NCBI GenBank assembly: GCA_031976395.1 | Contig: DALYLJ010000185.1 | Location: forward strand, 1 to 6,112 | Direction of reading: 5' to 3' | Length of the DNA stretch: 6,112 bases | Source: UBA11164 sp002420085 | GTDB lineage: Bacteria > Pseudomonadota > Gammaproteobacteria > Xanthomonadales > Xanthomonadaceae | Shown here: positions 1 to 6,033 of the stretch, piece after piece | How positions within the stretch are numbered: the first letter of the stretch is position 1 | Layout: every line of letters starts with the position of its first letter | Notes under the pieces: generated by a model | Seen by the model: only the letters and a program-made list of their open reading frames with translations | What the model was told of the DNA's origin: nothing | Database searches by the model: none | Position numbers and translations under genes: made by a program

Positions 1-35
1 GGGACCGCTTCGGTCGAACATCGATCGGCGTTCAT
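1..35 (-). CDS. Possible 5' end of a further minus-strand gene, cut by the window edge
   Basis: Downstream of purL, an ATG on the minus strand at 35-33 opens a frame that stays open to the window edge and reads MNADRCSTEAV. An AAGG at 48-45 lies nine bases upstream and could serve as a ribosome binding site. A second ATG at 21-19, in another frame, has no such site. Eleven codons are too few to recognise a family, and any GC-rich stretch this short may be open by chance. The position 75 bases after the purL stop, on the same strand, would suit a following gene. This is only a candidate. Confidence 0.25.
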   Translation of the reverse strand, partial: MNADRCSTEAV

Positions 36-44
36 CGGCCGATG
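33..44. repeat. 12-bp perfect palindrome downstream of purL
   Basis: CATCGGCCGATG is its own reverse complement. It lies 67 bases past the purL stop. A smaller hairpin, GACCG-CTT-CGGTC, occupies 3-15. Neither is followed by a T-run on the minus strand, so neither looks like a Rho-independent terminator for purL. The palindrome covers the space between a possible AAGG ribosome binding site and the candidate ATG at 35. It could be an operator or an mRNA structure, or it could be chance in GC-rich DNA. No convincing purL terminator is visible in bases 1-110. Confidence 0.4.
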
Positions 45-110
45 CCTTGTGACACGCGCGGACACGACATCGAACCGGGTCGGACGGACAGGCTCAGCCT
101 TCCCCGCACA

Positions 111-3100
111 TCACCCCAGCCACACACGGGCATTACGGAACATCCGTAGCCAGGGCGATGATTCGCCCCATTCGGGCGGGTGCCAGCTCAGTTGGGCGGT
201 GCGGAAGACGCGCTCGGGGTGGGGCATCAGCAGGGTGGCGCGGCCGTCGTCACTGGTGACGGCGGTGATGCCGTCCGGTGAGCCATTCGGATTGCTGGGA
301 AAGTGTTGATGGTTACCGCGCCCGTCGGTGTAGCGCAGGGCCACCCGGACGGCGCTGCGGTCGAGCACACTGTCGAATTCGGCGCGGCCCTCGCCGTGGG
401 CGACCACCACCGGCAGGATCGAGCCTTCCATGCCGCGGAACAGGATCGAGGGTGAAGGCAGCACTTCGACCTGGACCAGGCGGGCTTCATATTGTTCGGA
501 GTGGTTACGCGCGAAGCGCGGCCAATGATCGGCGCCGGGGATCAGGGGTTTGAGCCGACTGAGCATCTGGCAGCCGTTGCACACACCGAGGCTGAAGCGG
601 TCGCTGCGGGCGAAGTAGTCGGCGAACTGGTCGCGCAAGTGCGGGTGGTCGAGGATCGAGACCGCCCAGCCGCGCCCGGCGCCGAGCACGTCACCGTAGC
701 TGAAGCCGCCGCAGGCGGCCAGACCGTGAAAATCGGCCAGCCGATGGCGACCGCTGAACAGGTCGGTCATGTGGACATCGACCGCCTCGAAGCCGGCGCG
801 ATCGAAGGCGGCGGCCATTTCGACCTGGCCGTTGACGCCCTGTTCGCGCAGGATGGCGATTCGCGGCCGGGCGCCGGTGGCGATGAACGGGGCGGCGATG
901 TCTTCGCTGGGGTCGAAGCCGAGTCGAGGGCACAGGCCGGGGGCGTCGAGGCTGCGCGCCTGCTCGCGTTCGGCATCGGCGCAGGCGGGGTTGTCGCGGC
1001 GGCGCTGGATGGCATGGCTGACCGACCACCAGGCGTCGAACAACTCCTGCCAACTCCATTCCGCGAGCAGTTCGCGTTCGGCGAACACCCGGATGCGCGA
1101 ACCGCTGCGCGGTCGGCCGATCCGCTGGGCACAGTGAACCAGGCCATGCCGGTCGATCAGGGCGGCGAAGGCGGCGCGGTCGTCGTCAGCAACTTGCACG
1201 ATGGCACCGAGTTCTTCGTTGAACAGGGTGCGGAACGGGTCGTCACCCCAGCCGTCGAGCACGATGTCCAGCGCGCAGTGTGCGGCGAAGGCCATTTCGC
1301 ACAGGGTGGCGAAAGCGCCGCCGTCGGAGCGGTCGTGGTAGGCCAGCAGCAGGCCGGCCTCACGGGCGTCGCGGATCAACTCGAACAGGCTGCGCAGGCG
1401 CTCGGGGTCGTCGAGATCCGGGGCCGCGCCGCCGAAGGCGCCGTGGACCTGGGCCAGGATCGAGCCGCCGATCCGGCGTTGCCCGGCGCCCAGCCCGATC
1501 AGCCAGAGTTCGCTTTCGGGTTCGCCGCCCTCGGGCAGGATCAGTTGCGGGGTCAGGTGACTGCGGGTATCGGCGACCCGAGCGAAGGCGCTGATCACCA
1601 GCGACAGCGGTGCGACCGTGGAGCGCTGTTCGCCATCGTCGTCCTGCCAGCGCGATTGCATCGACAGCGAGTCCTTGCCGACCGGAATCGAGATGTCCAG
1701 TGCCGGGCACAGGTCGATGGCCAGCGCACGGACGGCCTCGAACAGGTTGGCGTCCTCGCCCTCGAAGCCGGCGGCGGCCATCCAGTTGGCCGATAGCTTG
1801 ATCTCGGCCAGAGACGCCACCGGGGCGGCGGCGAGGTTGGTGATCGCTTCGCCGAGTGCCATGCGGGCGCTGGCAGCGGCGTCGATCAGGGCCAACGGGG
1901 TACGCTCGCCGATCGCCATCGCCTGGCCGCTGTGGCCGTTGAAATCGTCGAGGGTGATCGCACAGTCGGCGACCGGCAGTTGCCAGGGACCGATCATCTG
2001 GTCGCGGGCACACAGACCGCCGACGCTGCGATCGCCGATGGTCACCAGGAACTGCTTGGCGGCGACGGTCGGGTGGGCCAGTACCCGCAGCCCGGCTTCG
2101 CGCAGGCTGGCACCGACGTTCTCACCGGTCAGGGCACGGATGTCCAGACGCGGCCAGGCGGGGGTCGGGCCACGTCGGGCGTCCCGGTGCAGGCGAGGGC
2201 TGGAGCCGAACAACAGGTCCATCGGCAGGTCGATGGCGGTGGAGCCGGGGTTCGGGACGTGGGATTCGGGACTCGGCGAAGCGGAAAAATTCGCCAGCAC
2301 CAGCCGCGTCTCGGCGGTGGCAGTGGCGACCACGGCGAACGGGCAACGTTCGCGCCGGCAGATCGCCTCGAATTCGGCCAGCCGCTGGTGGTCGATGCCG
2401 AGCACGTAGCGCTCCTGGGCCTCGTTGCACCAGAGTTGCATCGGCGACAGCGAACTGTCGTCGCTGGGGATGGCGGCGAGGTCGATCCGGCCGCCCAGTC
2501 CGGAGTCGTGCAGCAATTCCGGAATGGCATTCGACAGGCCGCCGGCACCGACATCGTGGACGCTGCGGATCGGGTTGTCGGCGCCGAGCGCGGTGCAGCG
2601 GTCGATGACCTCCTGGCAGCGGCGCTGCATTTCCGGGTTGTCGCGCTGGACCGAGGCGAAGTCGAGTTGCTCCTGGCTGCTGCCGGCATCGATCGAACTG
2701 GCGGCGCCACCGCCGAGGCCGATCAGCATGGCCGGGCCGCCGAGCACGATCACCGGGTCGCCTGGGCGCAGTGGTTGTTTCTCGACATGCCCTCGATCGA
2801 TGGCACCCAGGCCGCCGGCCAGCATGATCGGCTTGTCGTAGCCGCGCACCAGGCCAGGCGCCTGCTCGATCTCGAAGGCGCGGAAGTAGCCGGCCAGGGC
2901 TGGCCGGCCGAACTCATTGTTGAAGGCCGCTGCGCCCAGCGGGCCTTCGGTCATGATCGTCAATGCCGAGGCCAGACGCGGGTTGCTCGGGCGTGGCTGT
3001 TCCCAGGGACGGGGTAGTTCCGGAATGCGCAGATGGGAGACCGAGAACCCGGTCAGCCCGGCCTTGGGCTTGCCGCCTCGGCCAGTCGCGCCCTCGTCGC

Positions 3101-4025
3101 GAATCTCGCCGCCGCTACCGGTGGCGGCGCCGGGGAAGGGCGAGATCGCGGTCGGGTGATTGTGACTCTCGACCTTGATCGCGAAACCGGCATCGTCGGC
3201 CGGCGCATGTCGATAGACGCCATCCGCTCCGGCCCGGAAGCGCTCGGCCGGACAGGCTTCGATCACGGCGGCGTTGTCGCTGTAGGCGCTGAGGGTCAGT
3301 TGCGGTGATTGGCTGTGGCTGTGCCGGATCATCCGGAACAGTGAGTGCGGACAAGGTTCGCCATCCAGGCTGAAGGCGGCGTTGAAGATCTTGTGCCGGC
3401 AGTGCTCGGAGTTGGCCTGGGCGAACATCATCAGTTCGACATCGGTCGGATCGCGGCCGAGTTCACGGAAGCGCTGGTCGAGATAGGCGATCTCGGCGTC
3501 CGAGAGCGCCAGGCCCATGGCCCGGTTGGCCTGGTCGAGGTCTGCCAGCGGGATGCGGGCCAGCGGCCCGGCCGGACGATCGACGAACAGCGTCTCGGCG
3601 GCATCGACCCGGTCGAGCACGACCTGGGTCATCGGATCGTGCAGGACGGCCAGGGCCGATCGGCGCGGGCCAGGCTCATCGGGGAGCCCGGACAGATCGA
3701 AGCACAGTGCCTGTTCGAGCCGGCGGATCGGCAGTTCGATGCCCCGGACGATTTCCGTGGCCTTGCTCGACCACGGCGATCGGGTGCCGGGGCGCGGGAT
3801 GACCAGTATCCGGCTGGCATCGGGAGGCGCCGGGCTCAGTCCCGGTCGGGCTTCGAGAATCCGGCTCAGGCGGTCAAGATCGAGGGTAGCCTCGGGTTCG
3901 ACCGCGATCAGGTAGACGAATCGAGCCGCCTGCAGGCGGCAGGACGGCGCGCACTCGGCCAGGCGCGTGGCGAGGCGCTCCTGACGGAAAGGAGAAAGGG
4001 CGATTTGGCCCTCAAGTACGATCAT
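111..4025 (-). CDS. purL: Phosphoribosylformylglycinamidine synthase (FGAM synthase), single-chain form
   Basis: This cytosolic enzyme of de novo purine synthesis converts FGAR, glutamine and ATP into FGAM. The protein has 1304 residues, against about 1295 in Escherichia coli. A PurS-like N-terminal domain (about 1-140) is followed by a linker and then the synthetase halves. The first half carries NSEHCRH at 205-211, ESHNHPTAISP near 287 and the GSGGEIRDEGATGRG loop near 303. The second half carries GHSGQAMAIGER near 696 and PVGKD at 781-785. The class I glutaminase domain runs from about 1053 to the end. Its triad is visible as Cys1149 (GVCNGCQ), His1269 and Glu1271 (PHPER). The C-terminus LRMFRNARVWLG is the normal family ending, so the gene is complete. 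I chose the ATG at 4025 because MIVLEGQIALSPFR matches the family N-terminus; a TTG at 4058 would extend the frame by 11 residues but abuts the likely -10 box. No clear Shine-Dalgarno site precedes the ATG. A repeat-derived stretch lies at residues 585-593. Confidence 0.98.
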   Translation of the reverse strand: MIVLEGQIALSPFRQERLATRLAECAPSCRLQAARFVYLIAVEPEATLDLDRLSRILEARPGLSPAPPDASRILVIPRPGTRSPWSSKATEIVRGIELPIRRLEQALCFDLSGLPDEPGPRRSALAVLHDPMTQVVLDRVDAAETLFVDRPAGPLARIPLADLDQANRAMGLALSDAEIAYLDQRFRELGRDPTDVELMMFAQANSEHCRHKIFNAAFSLDGEPCPHSLFRMIRHSHSQSPQLTLSAYSDNAAVIEACPAERFRAGADGVYRHAPADDAGFAIKVESHNHPTAISPFPGAATGSGGEIRDEGATGRGGKPKAGLTGFSVSHLRIPELPRPWEQPRPSNPRLASALTIMTEGPLGAAAFNNEFGRPALAGYFRAFEIEQAPGLVRGYDKPIMLAGGLGAIDRGHVEKQPLRPGDPVIVLGGPAMLIGLGGGAASSIDAGSSQEQLDFASVQRDNPEMQRRCQEVIDRCTALGADNPIRSVHDVGAGGLSNAIPELLHDSGLGGRIDLAAIPSDDSSLSPMQLWCNEAQERYVLGIDHQRLAEFEAICRRERCPFAVVATATAETRLVLANFSASPSPESHVPNPGSTAIDLPMDLLFGSSPRLHRDARRGPTPAWPRLDIRALTGENVGASLREAGLRVLAHPTVAAKQFLVTIGDRSVGGLCARDQMIGPWQLPVADCAITLDDFNGHSGQAMAIGERTPLALIDAAASARMALGEAITNLAAAPVASLAEIKLSANWMAAAGFEGEDANLFEAVRALAIDLCPALDISIPVGKDSLSMQSRWQDDDGEQRSTVAPLSLVISAFARVADTRSHLTPQLILPEGGEPESELWLIGLGAGQRRIGGSILAQVHGAFGGAAPDLDDPERLRSLFELIRDAREAGLLLAYHDRSDGGAFATLCEMAFAAHCALDIVLDGWGDDPFRTLFNEELGAIVQVADDDRAAFAALIDRHGLVHCAQRIGRPRSGSRIRVFAERELLAEWSWQELFDAWWSVSHAIQRRRDNPACADAEREQARSLDAPGLCPRLGFDPSEDIAAPFIATGARPRIAILREQGVNGQVEMAAAFDRAGFEAVDVHMTDLFSGRHRLADFHGLAACGGFSYGDVLGAGRGWAVSILDHPHLRDQFADYFARSDRFSLGVCNGCQMLSRLKPLIPGADHWPRFARNHSEQYEARLVQVEVLPSPSILFRGMEGSILPVVVAHGEGRAEFDSVLDRSAVRVALRYTDGRGNHQHFPSNPNGSPDGITAVTSDDGRATLLMPHPERVFRTAQLSWHPPEWGESSPWLRMFRNARVWLG
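2247..2274. repeat. Degenerate 7-bp tandem repeat (4 units) inside purL
   Basis: On the plus strand the bases fall into four consecutive heptamers: GGGGTTC, GGGACGT, GGGATTC and GGGACTC, with consensus GGGATTC. The tract is read in frame by purL on the minus strand as about residues 585-593, within SPSPESHVPNPGS. Remembered E. coli PurL has a shorter link at this point, just before the conserved IDLP-DLL segment. The tract therefore seems to account for much of the nine-residue excess length. Three 7-bp units make exactly seven codons, so gain of three units keeps the frame. Confidence 0.65.
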
Positions 4026-4058
4026 CGAACCGCAGTCCGAAGCCAGGACGGGCCGCAA

Positions 4059-4064
4059 ATGATA
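4059..4064 (-). promoter_or_regulatory. Probable -10 box of a purL promoter
   Basis: On the minus strand the hexamer is TATCAT, five of six matches to TATAAT, in an otherwise GC-rich gap. Transcription would begin near 4052, giving a leader of about 27 bases before the purL ATG at 4025. The position 17 bases upstream reads CCACCG and is a poor -35. The hairpin at 4071-4098 occupies that same place. This is a sequence-only prediction. The site also argues against the TTG at 4058 as the purL start, since that codon would precede the transcript start. Confidence 0.45.
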
Positions 4065-4070
4065 CCGGAG

Positions 4071-4098
4071 CGGCCGCCGACCGGTGGGTCGGCAGCCG
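4071..4098 (-). terminator. Strong hairpin after dsbC; terminator-like but without a U-run
   Basis: The arms at 4071-4082 and 4087-4098 pair over 12 bp around a 4-base loop. In minus-strand RNA eleven pairs are Watson-Crick and one is G-U; in plus-strand RNA that position is a C-A mismatch. It lies just after the dsbC stop at 4110 and before the purL -10 box. The bases after it (CTCCGGTATCATTT on the minus strand) contain no proper T-run, so it is not a classical intrinsic terminator. It may protect the dsbC mRNA 3' end, weakly terminate, or separate the two transcripts. Confidence 0.45.
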
Positions 4099-4109
4099 GC
4101 CGGTCGGGA

Positions 4110-4835
4110 TCAGCTACCGGACTTGCCGGCGAGTTGGTCGAGCCGCTGGCGCATCTGGTCGGGCGGCAGGTAGCCGCCGATCTGGACGCCTTCGCTGGTG
4201 TAGATCGCCGGGGTGCCGCCCAGGCCGACCTGCCGACCGAGTTCAAAGTCCTCGTCGATCGGGTTGTCGCATTCGGTCTTGGGCAGTTCCTCGCCGGCCT
4301 TGGCACGGGTCAGGGCGTTGTGCTTGTCGGCGCTGCACCACACGCTCACCGCCTTGTCGTAGGACTCCGAGCCCAGCCCGCCGCGCGGGAAGAACAGGTA
4401 CTGGACGGCGATGCCCTTGGCGTTGTACTCGGCGATCTGCTGGTGCAGGCGGCGGCAGTAGCCGCAGTCGATATCGGTGAATACCTTGACCGTGTAGTCG
4501 GGGTTTTCCGGGCTGAACAGGATGGTCTGTTCACTGCTGACGCCGGCGAGCAGGGTCTTGCGCGACTTGGCACGACTTGATTCGGTCAGGTTGTCGCGCT
4601 TGACGACATCGTAGATGCTGCCTTCGATCAGGTACTTGCCGTCGTTGGAGACATACAGGATCTGACCAGACAGCGAGACCTCGGTGTATCCGGGGATCGG
4701 CGCCGGGCCGAGCCGCTCCGGTTGGGTGCCGGGAACCAGGGAATCGAGCGCGGCGCGCACGACAGCTTCGTCGGCCTTGGCTGGCGAGGCGAGGGCGAAT
4801 GCCGCCAGAACGGCGGCTGACAGATGCTTGAACAT
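4110..4835 (-). CDS. dsbC: Thiol:disulfide interchange protein / disulfide isomerase DsbC
   Basis: DsbC is a periplasmic, usually dimeric isomerase that corrects wrong disulfides and is kept reduced by the membrane protein DsbD. The predicted precursor has 241 residues, close to the 236 of E. coli. Residues 1-21 form a signal peptide: Lys3, a hydrophobic Ala/Leu core, and an AKA cleavage site before Asp22. An N-terminal dimerisation domain (about 22-82) and a linker lead into a thioredoxin-fold domain (about 100-241). That domain has the active site Cys124-Gly-Tyr-Cys127 (in FTDIDCGYCRRLH) and the cis-proline loop GGTPAI (Pro209). Cys167 and Cys189 match the second, structural cysteine pair of the family. 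The frame is open upstream of the ATG at 4835, but only this start gives a signal peptide, and a GAGG lies seven bases before it. The gene follows xerD after 146 bases, an order also known in E. coli and Pseudomonas. DsbG is the main alternative and is less likely given the length and the four cysteines. Confidence 0.96.
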   Translation of the reverse strand: MFKHLSAAVLAAFALASPAKADEAVVRAALDSLVPGTQPERLGPAPIPGYTEVSLSGQILYVSNDGKYLIEGSIYDVVKRDNLTESSRAKSRKTLLAGVSSEQTILFSPENPDYTVKVFTDIDCGYCRRLHQQIAEYNAKGIAVQYLFFPRGGLGSESYDKAVSVWCSADKHNALTRAKAGEELPKTECDNPIDEDFELGRQVGLGGTPAIYTSEGVQIGGYLPPDQMRQRLDQLAGKSGS

Positions 4836-4842
4836 AGGAAAA

Positions 4843-4846
4843 CCTC
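4843..4846 (-). promoter_or_regulatory. Ribosome binding site of dsbC
   Basis: GAGG on the minus strand is separated by seven bases (TTTTCCT) from the ATG at 4835. It decides the start within a frame that stays open for 50 codons upstream, and it agrees with the signal peptide beginning MFKHLSAAV. It is the only clear Shine-Dalgarno site among the three complete genes here. Confidence 0.75.
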
Positions 4847-4900
4847 GGAACGTGGAATGCTGTGGTGTCGGGTCTGACCGCCCGAGCCGCTTGGGGTTCA

Positions 4901-4906
4901 ACTTTA
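4901..4906 (-). promoter_or_regulatory. Weak candidate -10 box for dsbC
   Basis: The xerD-dsbC gap (4836-4981) is GC-rich except for one patch reading GTAAAGTTGAA on the minus strand. TAAAGT matches TATAAT at four of six positions and would give a leader of about 58 bases. No matching -35 is seen 17 bases upstream (AGCGAG). dsbC may instead be read through from xerD. The gap also holds a short direct repeat (CCGCTCG twice) and no intrinsic terminator. Confidence 0.2.
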
Positions 4907-4981
4907 CACCGCGCCGCTCGCCGCTCGCTGAACGCGCTGCCGCGAACGGTGCCGGCGGTCGGATCGGCGGTGGCGGCGGGC

Positions 4982-5935
4982 TCAACCGCGTGGATGGTGC
5001 TCCCGGTGCAGGCGTTGGAGGCCGGCTTGGGCGACCAGGGTATAGATCTGGGTGGTCGACAGGCTGGTGTGCCCAAGCATCAGTTGCAGCGCGCGCAGAT
5101 CCGCGCCGCGATTGAGCAGGTGGGTGGCGAAGCTGTGACGCAGACCATGCGGGCTGACTCGGTCGGGGTCGATTCCGGCCTGGCGTGCCAGGCGTTTGAC
5201 GATCTGCCAGAACTGCTGGCGACTGAGACCGGCACCGTCGCGACCGGGAAACAGATGCTCGGGATTGCCGCGTGCCAGTGCCGGCCGAGCCTGATCCAGG
5301 TAGCGCTGGAGCCAGTCCAGGGCCACGTCGCCGATCGGCACCAGGCGCTCCTTGTCGCCCTTGCCCCGAACCCGCAGCACGCCCTGGCGGAGATTGACTG
5401 CCGTGGTCGCCAGGTTGACCAGTTCGCTGACCCGCAGACCGGCTGCGTACATCAATTCGAGCATGGCGCGGTCGCGCAGGCCGAGAGCGGTCTCGGTGTC
5501 CGGTGCTGCCAGCAGGGCCTCGACCTGGGATTCCGACAGCGCCTTCGGCAGGGAACGACGTGGCTTGGGCGATGCCAGCGCCCGGCAGGGGTCTTCGCTG
5601 ATCCGACCGAGCCGCACCTGCTGGCCGTAGAACGCCCGCAGAGCCGACAGCAGGCGGGCATTGCTGCGCTCGCTGTAACCCTGGTCGGTGCGTTCCGCGA
5701 AGTAGGCGAACAGCCGCTCGCTGGACAGCCGTTCGAGCGATTCATCGGGACGCAGCCAACGCGCCAGTCCTTCCAGGTCACGGCGATAGCTGGCCAGGGT
5801 GTGCCGGGCCAGCCCGGATTCGGCCCAGAGCCGATCGAGCATGTCATCGATCAGGGTCAGATGTGCGGCCGCTGCCGGCGGTTGTGCGCGGGCGCGCAGT
5901 CGGCGGCGGGTGATGGCGTCGCTGTTGCCGGTCAT
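4982..5935 (-). CDS. xerD: Site-specific tyrosine recombinase XerD
   Basis: With XerC, XerD resolves chromosome dimers at dif, under FtsK control at the division septum. The protein has 317 residues. An N-terminal core-binding (SAM-like) domain covers about 25-110, with HTLASYRRDLEGLARWL and SNARLLSALRAFY. The catalytic domain covers about 130-310. All expected catalytic residues are present: Arg168 (GLRVSEL), Lys192 (GKGDKER), His263 and Arg266 (PHGLRH), His289 (LGHTSLS) and the nucleophile Tyr298 (TTQIYT). The C-terminus LHREHHPRG closely resembles the E. coli XerD ending LHQQHHPRA, which favours XerD over XerC. Two points are odd. The usual IYTHVA reads IYTLVA here, with Leu300 in place of His. 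There is also an N-terminal extension of about 21 basic and Ala/Pro-rich residues relative to the 298-residue E. coli protein. I chose the ATG at 5935 because a -10 box lies at leaderless spacing before it; Met32 would cut into the binding domain. Confidence 0.96.
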   Translation of the reverse strand: MTGNSDAITRRRLRARAQPPAAAAHLTLIDDMLDRLWAESGLARHTLASYRRDLEGLARWLRPDESLERLSSERLFAYFAERTDQGYSERSNARLLSALRAFYGQQVRLGRISEDPCRALASPKPRRSLPKALSESQVEALLAAPDTETALGLRDRAMLELMYAAGLRVSELVNLATTAVNLRQGVLRVRGKGDKERLVPIGDVALDWLQRYLDQARPALARGNPEHLFPGRDGAGLSRQQFWQIVKRLARQAGIDPDRVSPHGLRHSFATHLLNRGADLRALQLMLGHTSLSTTQIYTLVAQAGLQRLHREHHPRG

Positions 5936-5941
5936 CGCGAC

Positions 5942-5971
5942 AGGATAGCCGGCCCCCGCAGAGCGTGTACA
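5942..5971 (-). promoter_or_regulatory. Probable leaderless promoter of xerD
   Basis: On the minus strand TATCCT (5942-5947) lies six bases before the xerD ATG at 5935, so the expected transcription start falls on the A of the start codon. A possible -35, TGTACA (5966-5971, four of six matches to TTGACA), lies 18 bases upstream. There is no Shine-Dalgarno site between the -10 and the ATG, as expected for a leaderless mRNA. The spacing is seen directly; promoter activity is inferred. Confidence 0.5.
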
Positions 5972-5994
5972 CGGTGGCCGTCAGGATCACCGTG
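5965..5994. repeat. Palindrome and inverted repeat in the divergent control region
   Basis: GTGTACAC (5965-5972) is an 8-bp perfect palindrome that includes the candidate xerD -35. Overlapping it, CACGGTG (5970-5976) and CACCGTG (5988-5994) form a perfect 7-bp inverted repeat with an 11-base spacer. Its centre at 5982 is close to the midpoint of the 98-base intergenic region. GTGGCCG is also repeated directly at 5974-5980 and 5992-5998. The arrangement could be an operator for both genes, but short repeats arise readily in such GC-rich DNA. No known regulator site is recognised. Confidence 0.35.
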
Positions 5995-6021
5995 GCCGGT
6001 GTGGTGGTCGCCGCTGGCCGT

Positions 6022-6027
6022 TATCCT
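6022..6027 (+). promoter_or_regulatory. Probable -10 box of a leaderless promoter for the plus-strand gene
   Basis: TATCCT lies six bases before the ATG at 6034, so transcription would begin at the A of the start codon. The hexamer, the next base and the spacing are the same as for xerD on the other strand. No recognisable -35 lies 16-18 bases upstream (GTGTGG region), so recognition would rest on the -10 box. Confidence 0.4.
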
Positions 6028-6033
6028 GATGCC

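Noticed and set aside
51..66. GACACG-CGCG-GACACG direct repeat after purL
   Set aside because: Two 6-bp copies in GC-rich DNA are expected by chance, and no function is suggested by position.
49..309. 86-residue plus-strand open frame at the left edge
   Set aside because: Most of it overlaps the 3' end of purL, including the conserved PHPER region. There is no ribosome binding site or recognisable motif.
492..1796. 434-residue open frame on the plus strand opposite purL
   Set aside because: It lies wholly opposite conserved purL coding sequence. The translation is Gly/Ala/Gln/Val-rich with no recognisable domain. High GC in third positions of the real gene suppresses stops in this antisense frame.
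1932..3017. 361-residue open frame on the plus strand opposite purL
   Set aside because: Its Asp/Gly/Ala/Gln-rich composition resembles the other antisense frames. It is fully covered by the conserved PurL synthetase domains and has no convincing start signal.
4026..4058. TTG at 4058 as the purL start, adding 11 residues
   Set aside because: The added residues do not resemble PurL N-termini, whereas MIVLEGQIALSPFR does. The TTG abuts the probable -10 box and so would lie upstream of the transcript start.
3345..4580. 411-residue plus-strand open frame crossing the purL start, the gap and dsbC
   Set aside because: It overlaps two well-identified minus-strand genes and the hairpin gap. No known domain is visible and the composition is that of a GC-rich shadow frame.
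4836..4985. Extension of dsbC by 50 codons to an ATG at 4985
   Set aside because: The extension would bury the signal peptide inside the protein, overlap the xerD stop, and ignore the good GAGG site before the ATG at 4835.
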